Shown piece after piece: positions 44,611 through 54,068 of a DNA stretch of 64,000 nt (its first letter is position 1; each line of letters starts with the position of its first letter). The position numbers were made by a program, and so were the translations under genes. This DNA is from CAYJAB01 sp964368305. GTDB lineage: Bacteria > Bacillota_I > Bacilli_A > Erysipelotrichales > Erysipelotrichaceae. Location: the NCBI GenBank assembly GCA_964368305.1, contig CAYJAB010000006.1, positions 3,171 through 67,170 on the forward strand, written 5' to 3'. Under the pieces are notes generated by a model. It searched no databases and had not been told where the DNA came from. It worked only from the letters and a program-made list of their open reading frames with translations.

Positions 44611-45464
44611 AGATAATCTCCTACATCACGATGATTTAAAAAACAACGGCATTGTTTTGAGTATGCTTGATACAACCATCTAGCAATTGACACAGAACGA
44701 TGTTTTCCCCCTGTACAACCAATCGCAACAGTTAAGTGATTTTTACCTTCTAATACATATTGTTTTAAAGAATAGTTTAAAAAGTCTTCTAACTTTTCAA
44801 TACATTCTTTTGTCTGTTGTTTTTCCATAACATATGTATACACTTCCTCTTCTAAACCAGTTTTTGATCTAAGAGTTTCTTCCCAATAAGGATTCGGTAA
44901 AAATCTCACATCAAATACTAAATCCGCATCCATCGGTAGTCCTTTTTTAAATCCAAACGATATAAAACTAATTGAAAATACAGGTTTACCCTCCAATGAA
45001 AAATAATTAGCCAATGTAATCTTTAATTCGCTATTTGATAAAAAAGTTGTATCTACTGATAAAAAAGCTTTTTCAGATACCGACATAAAATATTCTTTTT
45101 CTAAATCAATCGCTTCCTCAAGTGTACGTGCCTTACTACTTATAAGCAAAGGATGCGTTCTTCTTGTTTGTTTATAACGTCTTAATAAGACATCCTCTGA
45201 ACTATTTAAAATCAATACCCGTGTATCAAATACTTCAGAAGTAAAAACAGAAATAAACTCATTAAACTCTAAAATATTCGTTGCAAGCGCAACATATTGA
45301 TAACGTGGATCATCGCTTGTTTTAATTAATTCATACAAATCACTTAAAAGTTGAACTGGATATTGATCTATAATATGATACCCCATATCTTCTAAAATCC
45401 CCATCGCTGTCGACTTTCCAGAACCACTCATACCAGTTATTAAAATAATTTTTTTCTTTTCCAT
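44607..45464 (-). CDS. rapZ: RapZ/YvcJ nucleotide-binding protein
   Basis: 285 residues from the start at 45464 (GAGGG seven bases upstream). Walker A GMSGSGKSTA near the N-terminus and C-terminal CTGGKHRSV, the hallmark of the family. In E. coli RapZ guides GlmZ sRNA decay; in Bacillus YvcJ is a nucleotidase-like partner of competence genes. First gene of rapZ-yvcK-whiA. Confidence 0.94.
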   Translation of the reverse strand: MEKKKIILITGMSGSGKSTAMGILEDMGYHIIDQYPVQLLSDLYELIKTSDDPRYQYVALATNILEFNEFISVFTSEVFDTRVLILNSSEDVLLRRYKQTRRTHPLLISSKARTLEEAIDLEKEYFMSVSEKAFLSVDTTFLSNSELKITLANYFSLEGKPVFSISFISFGFKKGLPMDADLVFDVRFLPNPYWEETLRSKTGLEEEVYTYVMEKQQTKECIEKLEDFLNYSLKQYVLEGKNHLTVAIGCTGGKHRSVSIARWLYQAYSKQCRCFLNHRDVGDYL

Positions 45465-45486
45465 AAATAGCCCTCTTTTATTTAAT

Positions 45487-45515
45487 ATTGTACCACGCAC
45501 CCTAGTGTTTCACAA
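45487..45515 (-). promoter_or_regulatory. promoter of rapZ-yvcK-whiA
   Basis: The minus strand reads TTGTGA (45510-45515), 17 bp, TACAAT (45487-45492), immediately after the trxB terminator. Confidence 0.7.
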
Positions 45516-45525
45516 CCAATAACCC

Positions 45526-45554
45526 AAAATAAAAACAATGTCTCCATTGTTTTT
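45526..45554 (-). terminator. trxB terminator
   Basis: A 10-bp stem AAAAACAATG/CATTGTTTTT with a GAGA loop, starting at the trxB stop; ends the uvrA-hprK-lgt-trxB unit. Confidence 0.85.
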
Positions 45555-46470
45555 ACTTCTTTAAATAATGAAATGCGTTTTGCGCTGCAACTGCACCATC
45601 ATTGGCCGCTGTTACAACTTGACGCAACACCTTATCACATACATCCCCTGCCGCAAAAATACCCGCAACTTTTGTTTGCATATGATCATCTACGATAATA
45701 TATCCATATTCATTTGTAATATCCAATCCTTTTGTGAATACTGTTGCAGGATCTGCACCAATATAAGGAAATACCCCATCCGTATCCACTGTAGTCAATT
45801 CATCTGTTTCCACATTTTTTAAAATGATTGCTGAAACTTTTTGATCTTCCTCTTTTAAACTATGTGGAATATGCTTTGTAATTATATTGATTTTAGGATG
45901 ATTCATGATTTTATCTTGAATGTGTTTTTCCGCTCTAAATTCATCACGGCGAATTACAATATTCACACATTTCGCAAACTGCGTTAAATATAAACTCTCT
46001 TCAAGTGCAGAATTTCCTCCACCAATAACAGTCACGACTTTATCTTTAAAAAATGCACCATCACATACAGCACAATAAGACACACCACGTCCTGTTAATT
46101 TTTCTTCAAGGTCAATGTTCATTTTACGTTCATTTGTTCCTGTTGCAATAATGACAACTTTCGCTTGATACGATTGTCCATCATGACATACAACTGTCTT
46201 CACTTCCCCATCAATGATTTCTTTTACATCTCCATACACATATTCACCACCAAATGCAGTACTATGTTCAAACATCTTCATCGCAAGATCAACACCACTT
46301 GTATGCACAATTCCAGGCCAATTACTAATTTCATATGTTTTCACAAGTTTACCACCTGGTGCACTTGACTCTAACATCGCAACACTTAATCCAGCACGAC
46401 TTGCGTAAATTGCAGCAGTCATCCCTGCAGGACCTGCACCAATTGTTATTACATCATATTGTTTGACCAT
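45553..46470 (-). CDS. trxB: thioredoxin-disulfide reductase
   Basis: 305 residues. FAD site GAGPAGMTAAIYASRAGL, redox centre CAVCDGAFF, NADPH site GGGNSALEESLYL and the C-terminal FAD motif GIFAAGDVCDKVLRQVVTAANDGA. Reduces thioredoxin with NADPH. Its first 22 bp overlap the 3' end of the lgt-HAD gene, and its GGAG site lies inside that gene. Confidence 0.95.
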   Translation of the reverse strand: MVKQYDVITIGAGPAGMTAAIYASRAGLSVAMLESSAPGGKLVKTYEISNWPGIVHTSGVDLAMKMFEHSTAFGGEYVYGDVKEIIDGEVKTVVCHDGQSYQAKVVIIATGTNERKMNIDLEEKLTGRGVSYCAVCDGAFFKDKVVTVIGGGNSALEESLYLTQFAKCVNIVIRRDEFRAEKHIQDKIMNHPKINIITKHIPHSLKEEDQKVSAIILKNVETDELTTVDTDGVFPYIGADPATVFTKGLDITNEYGYIIVDDHMQTKVAGIFAAGDVCDKVLRQVVTAANDGAVAAQNAFHYLKK

Positions 46471-47900
46471 ATATTATTCTCCTTCACAATTTCAAGTATA
46501 TCTGTAAGTTTATCTACACTACGGCTTGGCTTTGACTTTAAAAGTGCATCTCTTCTATTTTCATCAAAAATAAATCCAATCGTAAATGCGTTCGCATTTT
46601 TACCTGCTTTAATATCTGATACACTATCTCCTACATAAATCACATCAGAACGCGGTACATTCATTAAATCACACGCCTTAAAAATTCCCTCAGGAGATGG
46701 TTTCGCATCTTTTACATCATCTAATCCAATAATCACATCAAAATACGCATCCATTTTAAATAGTTTCGCACCATAAACCACACCTTCATTTAATTTAGAA
46801 GACACTACCCCAATACGATATCCTTGTGCTTTTAACTCTTTTAATATTTCAATCGCTCCCTCTATCGGTTTTACAGATGAGTGATGCAGTTCAAAGTTAA
46901 TTGTACGATACTCTTCAATTAAATAATTCACATCTTCTTTGAAATATTTAGGGAAGACATCTTTTAATGCAGGACCTATAAAACTTAATTCCTCTTCTTT
47001 GGTTAATGTATAATCCGGGCGGAATTTTCTAAACATTTCACGATACGTATCAATAATTGCTTGTTGCGTATCAATCAATGTTCCATCAAAATCAAATAAA
47101 ATAGTCGGTTTATGAATTGTATATTTTCTAAATACACCACTCATTCCTATTGCACCAAAAATTATAAAGACAATTGAAATTACCTGTGCTGTACGAACCC
47201 CCATAAACATTAAACTATCTGTTCTTAAGCCTTCTACAAAAAATCTTACAACTCCATACCACATTAAATATGCGAAAACCAAATCACCACGCTTTGGCTT
47301 TGTGAAGTATTTCAATACAATTGCGATTAAAATAAACCCTAAAATATTCCCCACACTTTCATATAAAAAAGTTGGTTCACGATACTCACCTAAAATATAC
47401 ATATGGTTTTTGATAAAGTCTGGAAAATGCGTATAATATGCCTCACTTACCACCTTACCATACGCTTCTTGATTCATAAAATTTCCCCAGCGCCCAATTG
47501 CTTGCGCTAGTAAAATATTTGGAACAATCATATCTGCCATAACCATAAAATTCAACTGCTTTTTCTTACAATAATAATATCCATAAGCAGCTCCACCAAA
47601 AAGTCCACCTTGTATCGCAAGTCCTCCTTGCCATACAGCGAAAATTTGAAGTGGATTCGCAAAATAATAATCTAAATTACTACTAAATAATACATACCAA
47701 ATACGCGCTGCAAATACACCTGCTATTAAACATCCAATTAATAAATCATCCGCAATTTCACTTTTATATCCATATTGCTTAAAATTGTGGACTGAAATGA
47801 AATAAACAAGTGCTGCACCAATTAAAATAAATACTGCATACCATTTAATACTCAATGGTCCAATATTAATTAATGTCTGAAAATCTGGAAATAGCTCCAT
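46449..47900 (-). CDS. lgt: fusion: prolipoprotein diacylglyceryl transferase + HAD phosphatase
   Basis: 483 residues. Residues 1 to about 265 are Lgt, with about seven membrane segments; GRWGNFMNQEAYG and VRFFVEGLRTD are intact. The loop usually reading G-x-x-H/Y-GG is GGLAIQGG, with Gln at the position of E. coli His103. From about 275 to 483 it is a HAD hydrolase of the PpaX/phosphoglycolate phosphatase type: ILFDFDGTLIDT, VVSSKLN, KPSPEGIFKA and YVGDSVSDIKAG. In Bacillus subtilis hprK, lgt and ppaX are separate consecutive genes; here the latter two are one frame with a single start (AGGAGG before ATG). The HAD part would be cytoplasmic and membrane-tethered. Confidence 0.93.
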   Translation of the reverse strand: MELFPDFQTLINIGPLSIKWYAVFILIGAALVYFISVHNFKQYGYKSEIADDLLIGCLIAGVFAARIWYVLFSSNLDYYFANPLQIFAVWQGGLAIQGGLFGGAAYGYYYCKKKQLNFMVMADMIVPNILLAQAIGRWGNFMNQEAYGKVVSEAYYTHFPDFIKNHMYILGEYREPTFLYESVGNILGFILIAIVLKYFTKPKRGDLVFAYLMWYGVVRFFVEGLRTDSLMFMGVRTAQVISIVFIIFGAIGMSGVFRKYTIHKPTILFDFDGTLIDTQQAIIDTYREMFRKFRPDYTLTKEEELSFIGPALKDVFPKYFKEDVNYLIEEYRTINFELHHSSVKPIEGAIEILKELKAQGYRIGVVSSKLNEGVVYGAKLFKMDAYFDVIIGLDDVKDAKPSPEGIFKACDLMNVPRSDVIYVGDSVSDIKAGKNANAFTIGFIFDENRRDALLKSKPSRSVDKLTDILEIVKENNIWSNNMM

Positions 47901-47909
47901 AGTCCCTCC

Positions 47910-48863
47910 TTAATGTTTTTCATTATTTTTTATATTCTTAATATAATTATAGACGCGTTCATCAAACTTTTTCGCCCCATTCATCCCCATCTGTTTTAAT
48001 GAGAAATTTGTAACTGCACTTTCCACAAGAACAGCCATATTACGCCCTTCTTTTACTGGAAAGACAAGACGCGGTACATTAAAGTCTAAGATTTCCATGA
48101 AATCCTCGTTCTCTGTTCCCACTCTTGCGTATTCTTTATCTTGATCAAATTTTTCTAAATACACGACAAAATCAATTTGTGCTTTAGACAAAATAAAACT
48201 TGCCCCAAACATATTCACAATATCGATAATCCCAATCCCACGGATCTCTAAGAATCCACGTAAAAGTTCTGGTGCTTGTCCAATTATTTTATTATGTATA
48301 CGATGTACATCTACACGATCATCCGCAACCAATATATGCCCTTTTTTAATAAGTTCAAGTGCAATCTCACTTTTTCCAACACCACTATCTCCTGTAATTA
48401 GAACACCTTTTCCATATACATTAATTAATACACCATGTAATGTATCCACAGGCGCCAATTTTTCATCTAAATAGGAGATTAAATCCACCATTAAACGAGA
48501 TGTTTGGATTTCACTTTTAAACAAAGGAAAGTTCTTCTCTTTACAAATTTCAATTAATACTTCAGGAACCTCATGTTGCTTCGCAATTATAATTGCAGGT
48601 GTTTCATGATCTGTAATCATATTAAATCTTTCACATTGTACTTCTTTTGACAATGTGCGAATATAAGATATTTCCTTATCCCCAAAAATCACAATACGCT
48701 TAGGATCTGTATAGTCATAAAATCCCGAAAGTTCAAGCCCTGGACGATTAATATCTTGAACACTCACTGTTCTTTGAAGCGATAGTTCATCTCCAGTCAC
48801 TTGTGTTAAATTAAAAAACTCACTGACCTCTTGTATCGAAACTTTTCTTTCAAATTCTTCCAT
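47910..48863 (-). CDS. hprK: HPr kinase/phosphorylase
   Basis: 317 residues from the start at 48863, preceded by GAGGTGA. Walker A GDSGVGKSEIAL, the phosphorylase-associated VADDRVDVHR and the C-terminal signature LEIRGIGIIDI are present. It phosphorylates HPr on Ser46 in response to glycolytic intermediates; HPr-Ser-P then acts with CcpA at cre sites such as the one at 36924. It lies 10 bp from uvrA and 9 bp from lgt in one operon. Confidence 0.97.
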   Translation of the reverse strand: MEEFERKVSIQEVSEFFNLTQVTGDELSLQRTVSVQDINRPGLELSGFYDYTDPKRIVIFGDKEISYIRTLSKEVQCERFNMITDHETPAIIIAKQHEVPEVLIEICKEKNFPLFKSEIQTSRLMVDLISYLDEKLAPVDTLHGVLINVYGKGVLITGDSGVGKSEIALELIKKGHILVADDRVDVHRIHNKIIGQAPELLRGFLEIRGIGIIDIVNMFGASFILSKAQIDFVVYLEKFDQDKEYARVGTENEDFMEILDFNVPRLVFPVKEGRNMAVLVESAVTNFSLKQMGMNGAKKFDERVYNYIKNIKNNEKH

Positions 48864-48873
48864 ATTATCACCT

Positions 48874-51696
48874 CTATTTATATAATACACGATTTAGGTA
48901 ATGACCAGTATAACTTTCTTCATTTTTACTAATCTGCTCTGGTGTTCCAATTGCGACAATACTTCCGCCTTCATCTCCACCTTCTTTACCGATATCGACA
49001 ATATAATCTACTGATTTAATTACATCTAAATTGTGTTCAATCACAATAACTGTATCTCCATTATCGACAATTCTTTGTAACACTTCCAATAGTTTTTTCA
49101 CATCGTGCGTGTGAAGACCTGTTGTTGGCTCATCCAATACATATAACGTTTTCCCTGTTGGCTTTCTTTGAAGCTCACTCGCAAGCTTTACACGCTGTGC
49201 TTCTCCACCACTTAGCGTAGTAGAAGATTGTCCTAACTTAATATATCCAAGACCTACATCCATTAATGTTTGAAGTCCTGTTTTTATTTTAGAAATACTC
49301 GCAAAGAATTCCACACCTTCTTCAACTGTCATTTCAAGTACATCATATATGTTTTTCCCTTTATAAGTCACCGCAAGTGTATCTTCATTATAACGTTTTC
49401 CCTCACATTGCTCACAAGGCACATACACATCTGGTAGAAAATGCATCGAAATTCTTTTCACACCATCTCCTTGACAAAGCTCACATCGACCACCTTTGAC
49501 ATTAAATGAAAATCTACCTTTATCATACCCTCGAACACGTGCTTCTACAGTTTGCGCAAACAAATCACGAATATCATCAAACACCCCTGTATACGTTGCA
49601 GGGTTACTGCGTGGTGTTCTACCAATTGGATCTTGATCAATATCAATAATTTTATCAATCAGTTCTAACCCATCAATTCTTTCATGTTTTCCAGGCTTTA
49701 TACGCACCCTACCAAAATGTTGAAGAATTCCTTTTGTAAGCACTTCATTCACTAGACTACTCTTCCCACTTCCTGAAACACCCGTTACCCCAATAAATGT
49801 CCCAAGTGGTAGTTTAACAGTCACATTTTTTAAATTATTTTCACTCGCTTTTACAATTTTTAAAAATGTTTTATTTCCTTTTCTACGGTTTTTAGGAACT
49901 TCTATTTTTAAAGCCCCTGATAAATATTGACCTGTAATACTATTTGGATGATTCATGACTTCTTGTGGTGTTCCACATGCGACAACCTCTCCACCATGTT
50001 CACCAGCACCTGGTCCAATATCAATAATATAATCAGACTCTTTCATCGTATCCTCATCGTGTTCAACCACAATTAGCGTATTTCCTAAATCACGCATATT
50101 TTTTAGAGTATGAATTAGCTTATCATTATCACGTTGATGAAGACCAATCGATGGTTCATCTAATACATATAACACACCTGTAAGTTGAGATCCAATTTGC
50201 GTAGCCAAACGAATACGCTGTGCTTCTCCTCCGCTTAAAGATCCAGCAATGCGATCTAGTGTTAAATACTCTAACCCTACATCTTTTAAGAAATTCAGAC
50301 GTTCTTTGATTTCTTTTAAAACCAAATGAGCAATCTCTTTTTGCATACCTACAAGTTGAATTGTATCCATAAACTGCAGTGCTTGTTTGACTGACATTGC
50401 AGTCCATTGATAAATATTGATTCCATTTACCTTCACAGATAAAACTGTATCATTTAAACGTTTTCCACCACATACTTTACATGGCTGTTCTGTCATAAAT
50501 GTCGCATACCAATCTCTTGAAGATTGTGATGTTGTTTCTATAAATCTTCTTTCAATTAATTTCGCAACCCCTTCAATATAATCGTTTCTAGTAAAACGAT
50601 TTCCACTACGAGATTCTATTGTATATGCAATTGGTTCATCTGATCCATATAAAATAATATCAATCTGTTTTTTAGTTAACGTAGAAATAGGCACATCTAT
50701 ATCAATATTATAATGTCTAAATAAAACATCATACGTCTGCCATTCTATATTTTCAGTCCCAACAATATTTCTTAAATAATAAATACCACCTTGTCTAATT
50801 GATTTAGACTTATCAGGAAGAAGTAAATCCACATCTACCATCTGAGTCACACCTAATCCTTTACATTCATAACATGCCCCCATCGGCGAGTTAAACGAGA
50901 AAAGACGCGGTTCAAGTTTAGGCACCGCAAACCCACAAATTGGACACGCATAATTCGATGAAAACATAATTTCTTCATCTGCCGCCTCTACATTCACAAT
51001 CCCTTCAGACAACTTTAAAGCCACCTCTAAAGAATCCCCAATACGCGTACGAGAATCCTCTTGTTTCATAATACGATCTACTACGACATCAATATCATGT
51101 CTTTTGTTTTTATCTAATTCAATTTCTTCCTCTAATAGTCTCATCTCACCATCAATCTTCGCTCTAATAAACCCATCTTTTCTTAATTTTTCAATTAAAT
51201 CTTTATGTGTTCCTTTTTTCGCTTTAATAATCGGAGACTTAATAATCAATCTTGTTTTATCAGGATAACTTGTAAGTTTATCTACCATTTGTTTAATCGT
51301 TTGAGAAACAATTGGTTGATTGTGGTTTGGACAATAAGGAACCCCGACTCTTGCGAATAAAAGCCTTAAATAATCATATATTTCCGTAACCGTTCCAACC
51401 GTTGATCTTGGATTATTTGAAGTTGTCTTTTGATCAATTGAAATGGAAGGAGACAATCCCTCAATAGAATCCACATCTGGTTTTTCAACATTCCCCAAAA
51501 ACTGACGCGCATACGCACTCAAAGACTCCACATAACGCCTTTGTCCTTCCGCATAAATCGTATCAAAAGCAAGTGAAGTTTTTCCACTCCCTGAAAGCCC
51601 CGTCATAATAACCATCTGATTTCTTGGTATTTCTATATCAATATTTTTAAGGTTGTTTTCTCTTGCACCTTTTACAATAATTTTATCATGTTTCAT
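48874..51696 (-). CDS. uvrA: excinuclease ABC subunit A
   Basis: 940 residues. Two ABC-type ATPase modules (Walker A GLSGSGKTSLAF near residue 32 and GVSGSGKSSLVN near 640; signatures LSGGEAQRIRLATQ and LSGGEAQRVKLASEL) and two zinc modules (CPICGF...CYECKGLG, CELCQGDG...CEQCEGKRY). Damage recognition in nucleotide excision repair. uvrB is in the window but about 5 kb away as a separate unit. A TATAAT at 51720-51725 is the probable -10. Confidence 0.98.
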   Translation of the reverse strand: MKHDKIIVKGARENNLKNIDIEIPRNQMVIMTGLSGSGKTSLAFDTIYAEGQRRYVESLSAYARQFLGNVEKPDVDSIEGLSPSISIDQKTTSNNPRSTVGTVTEIYDYLRLLFARVGVPYCPNHNQPIVSQTIKQMVDKLTSYPDKTRLIIKSPIIKAKKGTHKDLIEKLRKDGFIRAKIDGEMRLLEEEIELDKNKRHDIDVVVDRIMKQEDSRTRIGDSLEVALKLSEGIVNVEAADEEIMFSSNYACPICGFAVPKLEPRLFSFNSPMGACYECKGLGVTQMVDVDLLLPDKSKSIRQGGIYYLRNIVGTENIEWQTYDVLFRHYNIDIDVPISTLTKKQIDIILYGSDEPIAYTIESRSGNRFTRNDYIEGVAKLIERRFIETTSQSSRDWYATFMTEQPCKVCGGKRLNDTVLSVKVNGINIYQWTAMSVKQALQFMDTIQLVGMQKEIAHLVLKEIKERLNFLKDVGLEYLTLDRIAGSLSGGEAQRIRLATQIGSQLTGVLYVLDEPSIGLHQRDNDKLIHTLKNMRDLGNTLIVVEHDEDTMKESDYIIDIGPGAGEHGGEVVACGTPQEVMNHPNSITGQYLSGALKIEVPKNRRKGNKTFLKIVKASENNLKNVTVKLPLGTFIGVTGVSGSGKSSLVNEVLTKGILQHFGRVRIKPGKHERIDGLELIDKIIDIDQDPIGRTPRSNPATYTGVFDDIRDLFAQTVEARVRGYDKGRFSFNVKGGRCELCQGDGVKRISMHFLPDVYVPCEQCEGKRYNEDTLAVTYKGKNIYDVLEMTVEEGVEFFASISKIKTGLQTLMDVGLGYIKLGQSSTTLSGGEAQRVKLASELQRKPTGKTLYVLDEPTTGLHTHDVKKLLEVLQRIVDNGDTVIVIEHNLDVIKSVDYIVDIGKEGGDEGGSIVAIGTPEQISKNEESYTGHYLNRVLYK

Positions 51697-51762
51697 ATTA
51701 CACCTCTATTATCTATATCATTATACATGAATTAAAAATTTAAAGAAACATGCACACTATAC

Positions 51763-51790
51763 AAAAAAGCAATCAGAAATTCTGATTGCT
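51763..51790 (-). terminator. terminator of the PASTA-ABC operon
   Basis: AGCAATCAGAA/TTCTGATTGCT stem with minus-strand T6, directly after the ABC ATPase stop. Confidence 0.88.
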
Positions 51791-51796
51791 TTATTC

Positions 51797-52468
51797 TTAC
51801 ATGTTTTGTAATTTTCCTTCGCTTAATAATACACGAAGATCACTTAATTCGCTTACAACATTACTATGTGTTACAACGATAACCGTTTTTCCAAATTCCT
51901 CTGTTAAGTTACGGAAGATTTTGATGATTTCTTGTTCAGTATCGCTATCTAAGTTTCCAGTAGGCTCATCCGCAAAGATTAAATCTACGTTGCCTGCAAT
52001 TGCACGTGCAATCGCAACACGTTGTTGTTCCCCACCTGATAGCTTTGTAACCATACGGTCTGCTTTTGATCTAACAATTCCGAATTTTTCTAAAAGTGCA
52101 TACGCAACTTCTTTACGATTTTTAGGAATTTCATTTTCAGTTTCAGTCATCGCAAGCTCAATATTTTCAAGTGCAGTTAAGTAATTAATTAAATTGTATT
52201 GTTGGAAAACAATCCCAATTTTATTTCTTCTGTATTCATTTAACCCTAATACATCAATATCCTTACCATCATAATAAACTTTACCACTCTCCGCTTTATC
52301 AAGCCCTGCAATAATACTTAATAATGTAGTCTTTCCACTTCCTGATGGACCTAAAATTGTATAAAACTTTCCTTTTTCGAACTCATAAGATAAATCACTT
52401 AAGATTTGTCTTTTTGAACCACCATCAATATAACTATAGTTAATATTTTCTAATTTTAATAATGACAT
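51797..52468 (-). CDS. MacB/LolD-type ABC transporter ATPase
   Basis: 223 residues. Walker A GPSGSGKTTLLS, Q-loop FQQYNLINYLTALENIE, signature LSGGEQQRVAIARAI, Walker B LIFADEPTGNLD. This subfamily energises FtsX-type permeases (MacB, LolCDE, BceAB). It follows its permease gene by 12 bp. Third gene of PASTA protein-permease-ATPase. Confidence 0.92.
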   Translation of the reverse strand: MSLLKLENINYSYIDGGSKRQILSDLSYEFEKGKFYTILGPSGSGKTTLLSIIAGLDKAESGKVYYDGKDIDVLGLNEYRRNKIGIVFQQYNLINYLTALENIELAMTETENEIPKNRKEVAYALLEKFGIVRSKADRMVTKLSGGEQQRVAIARAIAGNVDLIFADEPTGNLDSDTEQEIIKIFRNLTEEFGKTVIVVTHSNVVSELSDLRVLLSEGKLQNM

Positions 52469-52480
52469 TTTTAAATCCCC

Positions 52481-54055
52481 CTAGTTCGCATTCGTCAAGA
52501 TTCTCTTTGGATTGAATCTCATAACCATCACAGCAGGTATTAAAATACTTATAAATACTACCGCAACACCCAATACATAAATCTGAGCAATTAAGATTGG
52601 ACCTACTGTCACATCATAATTTGCAAGTAATTCCTCTTGAGAAATTTCTGTGAAGTAATTAGGATCTCCATACCAGCTATAATCTGGTCCATCCTCTACA
52701 ACTTCTTCTTGAGAAACTTGGTATTCTAATACAGCATTTCCTACTGATGAACTAATTAAGCTTCCGCTTGCAACTGCAAGTGTAAACCCTAAAATCGCAA
52801 CAGCCAATAATTCTAAGAATAATTGTCCGACAACTTTACCTTTACTTACACCCATTGATAATAATACACCAATTTCATATTCTCTTGATTTAAGAGTTAA
52901 TGCTGTAATTAAAGTAATAATAACAACTGCATTAATCACAACAATCCATACGATAATATTTGAGAATAATGATAATGTATCTAATGGTTTAGACATTTTC
53001 TTAAACTCTTCATCATTCGCATCAAACATCATATAATCTCTTAATAAATCTTGGTTTTCAGCAATAAAATCATCTGTAACCAATGGATCATTTAATAACA
53101 TTGTAACACTATTTAAATAGAAGAAATCTTCTCTTTCCATTTGTTCATACTCATTCTCTGGATACATTTCCATTTCATATCTTATGTTTGCTTGATATCT
53201 TTCCCATTGTAAGTCATAGATTGTGGATGATGGGATTAAAAGTTGATTATATGGAGATTCCATTTTTCTCATCCAATCAAAATTATCAGCAGTAGGATCT
53301 ACATTTTCAGCAGTTTCATAAATCCCGATAATTTCAAGTTCAATTACCGCTATATCTTCTGTTAAATATGGGTTTTCATTTCCCCAAGTAAATAAATTTG
53401 GATCTGTATCTATTGTAATTGTATCTCCAATACGTAAGTTATTATGTTCTGCTAAACGTTTTTCAATCACAACTACTTTATTTGCATTATCGATGTCATC
53501 TTGTGTATAGAAATTACCATCAATCATTGTATATTGTCCATTTTCAAATTCAATCATATTAGGATATGCATTCGCACGCAATGCCACATCTGATTCAACA
53601 TACACCATATCATAAGATTCAAACATCTCATTTCTTATTTCAAAATCTTCTTCATTTTGATTTTTTTCATATTCATTATTTAAAGGAACCGCTTCAAAAT
53701 CAAGTGTTTTTCCCTCTGTAAAATAAACAGCATTAATCGCACTTAAATATGGGCTTTCTAAAAACGCATTTACATCTTCCATTTTAACTGTAGGATTATA
53801 CGTTTCATAAAATTCAGTTCTTTCTTCATCTGTTTCTAACTTATCCGCATCAATCCAATATTGTTCATAATCCGCTTCATATTTTACTATTGGTTGCATA
53901 CTTTTTCTTGTAATCACTTTAGCACTTTCAGCAGCTTGATTGATTCCAAGACCGATAATAACTAAATTACCGATTAAGAAGAATGTTAAAGCCATAATAA
54001 TTGATCTTGATTTTCTTCTTGTAATGTTTTTAATTGCTCTATTAATAAAATTCAT
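52481..54055 (-). CDS. FtsX-domain ABC permease (MacB-like)
   Basis: 524 residues. One membrane helix at about 15-40, a large extracytoplasmic domain (about 45-375) rich in Glu, Asp, Asn and Tyr, then three C-terminal helices (about 378-400, 420-450, 490-515) with the FtsX core (VWIVVINAVVIITLITALTLKSREYEIGVLLSMGVSKGKVVGQLFLELL). Members move peptides or lipoproteins or act as mechanotransmitters rather than importers. Adjacent to a membrane-anchored PASTA protein, which suggests a cell-envelope role. Confidence 0.87.
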   Translation of the reverse strand: MNFINRAIKNITRRKSRSIIMALTFFLIGNLVIIGLGINQAAESAKVITRKSMQPIVKYEADYEQYWIDADKLETDEERTEFYETYNPTVKMEDVNAFLESPYLSAINAVYFTEGKTLDFEAVPLNNEYEKNQNEEDFEIRNEMFESYDMVYVESDVALRANAYPNMIEFENGQYTMIDGNFYTQDDIDNANKVVVIEKRLAEHNNLRIGDTITIDTDPNLFTWGNENPYLTEDIAVIELEIIGIYETAENVDPTADNFDWMRKMESPYNQLLIPSSTIYDLQWERYQANIRYEMEMYPENEYEQMEREDFFYLNSVTMLLNDPLVTDDFIAENQDLLRDYMMFDANDEEFKKMSKPLDTLSLFSNIIVWIVVINAVVIITLITALTLKSREYEIGVLLSMGVSKGKVVGQLFLELLAVAILGFTLAVASGSLISSSVGNAVLEYQVSQEEVVEDGPDYSWYGDPNYFTEISQEELLANYDVTVGPILIAQIYVLGVAVVFISILIPAVMVMRFNPKRILTNAN

Positions 54056-54068
54056 ATCACTTTCCCCC

